DNA of 64,000 nt, taken from the NCBI RefSeq assembly GCF_037325665.1, contig NW_027125704.1, positions 1 to 64,000 on the forward strand, given 5' to 3'. The position numbers and the translations under genes were made by a program. The notes beneath the pieces are model-generated. The model worked only from the letters and a program-made list of their open reading frames with translations, was not told the DNA's origin and did not search any database. The DNA is from Littorina saxatilis (lineage: Eukaryota > Mollusca > Gastropoda > Littorinimorpha > Littorinidae). Positions 61,080 to 64,000 of this stretch are shown here, piece after piece (within the stretch, counting starts at the first letter, position 1; each line of letters begins with the position of its first letter).

Positions 61080-62306
61080 ATGTCTGACATCGAAGTTGCC
61101 CTTCAAGACGCCGCCGCCACCGCTACCATGCCTGAAGTTGTTGCCGAGGTTGTTCCTGCTCGGGAAGCAGAAAAAGACAAACCTGTCTCTAAGGACGCCG
61201 AGATGCAAACCGATGCACCCCAGAAGAAGTTCAAGAAGAAGGCCGCATCTTTTTCCTCATCCGGCGAAGATACTTCCAAGCAGCCCATGAGGCCGGTTCC
61301 CTCCTCTAACACAGACACCCTGGTGGCGAGCTTCACTGCCTACAAGGCGCTGACTGCCTGCGATCTCCTGACCGACCTGACCTCGGGAAACATCGTTTTT
61401 GTCAACCTCAAGGACGTGTTCATCAAGGTGAACGCCAACCACCGCTACAAAGCGTACGGGAGCGTCGAGGGGCACACCGAGTATTTTGTCAACGAGCCCC
61501 TGTTGGCCAAGGGCATCAAACTGAGGTACACCTCGAAGGCAGCTACAACCGGCATCGTAAACCAAGTCATGCATTCTACTGATGACGACGAGGACGACAC
61601 CACCGTCAACGTGCGCCTGTATGCCTGCAAGATGGACGGGACACCGGTGACTGCAGCCGACATCCAGGCCAACAAGTGCTGGTACTATGTCGTGGCCAGC
61701 AACTCAAAGATGGCGACCGAACCCGTCTTCTTCCGGTACATCAAGGCCAACAAGAAGACGGTGCGCATGTACTACGGAGAAGGACCGAGGATGCCCGTGC
61801 TGGCTTTTGCAGTTACGATGAAGATCGGAGACGACGGTACGCTCGTGCCCCGGGATGACTGCGAGAACAACGTCGAGCTGGTCTTTCCGACCCAAAAGCG
61901 TCATCTGACCTACTGGGTGAGCGCAGCAGAGATCTGTAATTTGGACAGCAAATGTCAGATTAAGGTGTTCGGGAACTCCATCTATCTGTCATTCACGTCT
62001 GCCAGGTCAATTGGGGAGTACACCGTTGTTGTCGGTATCCGCAAGAAGTTTGCTCGGTCCAGGTATGCTCGGTCCAGGAAAGAAGCCATCCCACGGGTTG
62101 TGGAGGTTGAACCAAAGTCAGCGGCCGACTCATCTTCTGAGGAGGACGAGGAAGAACGCCTTGCTCCCATGAAGATTTCACGCAAACGCCAGATCGTTGA
62201 TTCTGACAGTGATGAAGAAGAAGAGGAGCGTCCTTGCAAGAATACAAAACATATCTCTGCCACTGTCTCAGAGGCTCTTGACGATGACATGAGTGACTCT
62301 GAATAG
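61080..62306 (+). CDS. Hypothetical viral protein with acidic nuclear-type tail, 408 aa
   Basis: The ATG at 61080 follows a TATA-like TATTTAA by about 90 bp; the frame is open further upstream into the leader. N-terminal 75 residues are Ala/Lys-rich and disordered (KKFKKKAASFSSSGED). Residues 80-325 form a beta-rich globular region. The tail has basic patches (KKFARSRYARSRK, SRKRQ) alternating with Ser/Asp/Glu-rich runs (DSSSEEDEEE, DSDSDEEEEE), probable CK2 sites and nuclear targeting. It might be an abundant DNA-associated or tegument protein. AATAAA is at 62342. No family is recognised. Confidence 0.7.
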   Translation: MSDIEVALQDAAATATMPEVVAEVVPAREAEKDKPVSKDAEMQTDAPQKKFKKKAASFSSSGEDTSKQPMRPVPSSNTDTLVASFTAYKALTACDLLTDLTSGNIVFVNLKDVFIKVNANHRYKAYGSVEGHTEYFVNEPLLAKGIKLRYTSKAATTGIVNQVMHSTDDDEDDTTVNVRLYACKMDGTPVTAADIQANKCWYYVVASNSKMATEPVFFRYIKANKKTVRMYYGEGPRMPVLAFAVTMKIGDDGTLVPRDDCENNVELVFPTQKRHLTYWVSAAEICNLDSKCQIKVFGNSIYLSFTSARSIGEYTVVVGIRKKFARSRYARSRKEAIPRVVEVEPKSAADSSSEEDEEERLAPMKISRKRQIVDSDSDEEEEERPCKNTKHISATVSEALDDDMSDSE

Positions 62307-62341
62307 ACCACACGGGATTGGTCACAGTATTGTTTTTGCTT

Positions 62342-62347
62342 AATAAA
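62342..62347 (+). terminator. Poly(A) signal of the 408-aa gene
   Basis: AATAAA 36 bp after the stop codon. It is the clearest poly(A) signal in a plus-strand intergenic gap of this block. Confidence 0.6.
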
Positions 62348-62415
62348 ATCTGTACTATTTGTATGTGTTAGCGTTCGTACGATAGTGAGCATTCTTGCAT
62401 GTCTGTATATGTACG

Positions 62416-64000
62416 ATGGCTTCCTTAAAGAGATATCCACTACCATTTCAGAGGGTGCGCAAACTGGTCTATGCCGTGGTGAACGGCGACCTAGAGTATG
62501 TACGGTCTGTAGTTCCGAAGCAAGTAAATGTCAACCAGGCAGTTATTCCTTACCCGGGGGGTGCATCTACCTACTTGGCATTTATTGCAGTAGACCACAA
62601 CAAGCCCGAGGCGCTAGAGTACCTGATAGAGCACGGTCTAGACTCGTCCGTCAAGGACAGGCAGGGCATGAACTTGTTTTGCAAGGTGGCCAATATGCCG
62701 CACATAAGCAAAGAGTTCACGGATAAGCTGTTTGTCGAGCAAAATGGTTCTTTGAACAACCTTTTGAACGATCAAACTGCCTCGGGCAACACTGCGGTGC
62801 ATTTGGCTGTGAGCAACCTGTATACCCTGACGGCCATGTTGCGCATGACAGATGAGCTGCGGGTTGCCACGATAAGAAACATTCAGGGTGACACGGCTCT
62901 CGCTCTGGCCATCAAGACTGGGGGAAAAGATAACCCTACTGTAGCAACTATGCTGGCCGAATATGCCATGAACGTGTCTCACGAGCCTCTCAGCACTACA
63001 GACAGAGACGGGTACACTCCCATAGAGCTAGCCGGAATGTACGGTATAACTAGTCTGGTACGACTCTTGACGTCAGGTCGGAGGCGACATAAGCACAGAA
63101 CGCCCTCACCCCAGATGTCTAGGTCAATGTCGAGGTCTACTATATCTGTGGCTAGTGCCCGTGGGTCAGACGACGAAGAGGGGTCTATGTACGAAGATGA
63201 GATGTTTGTCCACAAAAGCGCCTCTGAAGAAAGATTGGATAACGGTGGTCTAGTGGCCGAGATTATACGCCTACAAGAAACTAACGAACGGTTGCAGGCT
63301 GAGCTCGATGATATTGTGGCTAACATTCCCACGGGTCGTATCTCGGAGGAAGATTGCAACCTGGCCGTGGACAACACCAAACGGTTACTCAAAGACGAGA
63401 TGGATCAGATGAGATCCGACTTGGAGACGGTTATAGAGAAGAAAGACGCCCACATCGTGGAGCTCACCCGGACCTTGGGGAACTACCCCGAGACTGAAAA
63501 GCTGCGGGAGAAGATTCGTGACCTGGAAAAAAACAAGGACGCCTTGGTCTCGGACAGAAACACCCTCGGGGATATGTTTACGGAGGTAAATAATATCAAC
63601 GAACACCTGAAGGACAATTTGGCTAAGAAAGACGAGGAACTGGCTGCGGCCGAGGGGTATAGATCGGAACTGACCGATCAACAAGCTCTGCTCATGGAGA
63701 GGGTTAAACTGGCTTCGGCTACCATTATGGCCTTGCGGGCCACAGTAGATACACTTAGAGAAGATGTAGACACCCTGTGGGACAGCGTGGACGGCCGCAA
63801 CCAGTTGGTTGACGAGCTCCAAGACACCATAGCCTCAAAGGACAGGGAGATCGAGATGATCAGAGAATCTGCCGAGGGAGACGCCAAAGACCTGACTAGA
63901 AAGATTGCCGGCCTGCGGGCTGTGGTGGCTGAGAAAAGTGAAGCCGCTTCCGCCCACGGGAAACTTCTAAACGATCAAAAGGCCCGCATATCCGCCCTTC
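62416..64000 (+). CDS. Ankyrin-repeat and coiled-coil protein (3' end outside window)
   Basis: 528 complete codons are open to the window edge. Residues 25-220 contain ankyrin-like repeats, best seen at SGNTAVHLAV, GDTALALAI and GYTPIELAGMYG. A Ser/Arg-rich linker (about 220-245) follows, then from about 275 on a long heptad-type coiled coil rich in Glu, Lys and Leu. Ankyrin proteins of large DNA viruses often recruit host factors; a coiled-coil tail suggests dimerisation or a tegument/scaffold role. Octamers lie at 63158, 63328 and 63953. The gene starts 110 bp after the previous gene. The product is incomplete here, so the total length is unknown. Confidence 0.75.
   Translation, partial: MASLKRYPLPFQRVRKLVYAVVNGDLEYVRSVVPKQVNVNQAVIPYPGGASTYLAFIAVDHNKPEALEYLIEHGLDSSVKDRQGMNLFCKVANMPHISKEFTDKLFVEQNGSLNNLLNDQTASGNTAVHLAVSNLYTLTAMLRMTDELRVATIRNIQGDTALALAIKTGGKDNPTVATMLAEYAMNVSHEPLSTTDRDGYTPIELAGMYGITSLVRLLTSGRRRHKHRTPSPQMSRSMSRSTISVASARGSDDEEGSMYEDEMFVHKSASEERLDNGGLVAEIIRLQETNERLQAELDDIVANIPTGRISEEDCNLAVDNTKRLLKDEMDQMRSDLETVIEKKDAHIVELTRTLGNYPETEKLREKIRDLEKNKDALVSDRNTLGDMFTEVNNINEHLKDNLAKKDEELAAAEGYRSELTDQQALLMERVKLASATIMALRATVDTLREDVDTLWDSVDGRNQLVDELQDTIASKDREIEMIRESAEGDAKDLTRKIAGLRAVVAEKSEAASAHGKLLNDQKARISAL

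Overview
The window looks like DNA of a herpesvirus-like virus that is intermingled with host animal DNA. A herpes-type terminase with ATPase and nuclease motifs, a ribonucleotide reductase small subunit and a five-motif dUTPase lie in a tightly packed, largely intronless gene block. A large inverted repeat encloses a shorter unique segment, as in herpesvirus genomes. Invertebrate-type LINEs, a pogo/Tigger remnant, MITEs and (GT)n tracts point to a marine invertebrate nuclear genome. Malacoherpesviridae in a mollusc, or a related invertebrate herpesvirus, is my best guess, but no protein was searched against a database. Either the virus is endogenous, or an episomal genome has collected host transposons. 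Every viral frame I can judge is open, so the copy looks whole over this window and young; the host repeats between its genes are older. Major capsid protein, DNA polymerase, primase and helicase genes are not in the window.

Layout. 1-7757 is the left copy of an inverted repeat. It holds an origin-like (CCCGCT)n hairpin, a CRESS/SF3 Rep-like gene, a small convergent gene, an array of TATA-bearing palindromic modules, a two-unit minisatellite, microsatellites and part of a Tigger element. 7758-29452 is the enclosed segment. It carries a three-exon gene for a repeat-rich acidic protein, a host-like stretch (about 12.4-23.5 kb) of LINEs, MITEs and a decayed third copy of the repeat edge, then an EGF-domain membrane glycoprotein, a small gene and a cysteine-rich zinc protein. 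29453-41785 is the right repeat copy, about 4.6 kb longer because its minisatellite is expanded and one 435-bp unit is doubled. 41786-46259 is repeat-rich intergenic DNA with a LINE inserted into it. 46260-64000 is the dense gene block: about ten unassigned viral genes, dUTPase, terminase, RR2, two zinc-finger proteins, an acidic-tailed protein and an ankyrin/coiled-coil protein that runs off the window.

How it fits together. RR2 and dUTPase would supply dTTP for replication and keep uracil out of DNA. The Rep-like ATPase next to a hairpin in both repeat copies suggests replication initiation. The terminase packages DNA. Expression seems to use a shared promoter: a GAGCGAGGTCTGTTGTAT-like box about 5-12 bp upstream of TATATAAG and roughly 40-90 bp before the ATG. 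The octamer CCCACGGG is scattered through viral DNA, in coding and non-coding sequence, far above expectation, and is also the core of the minisatellite.
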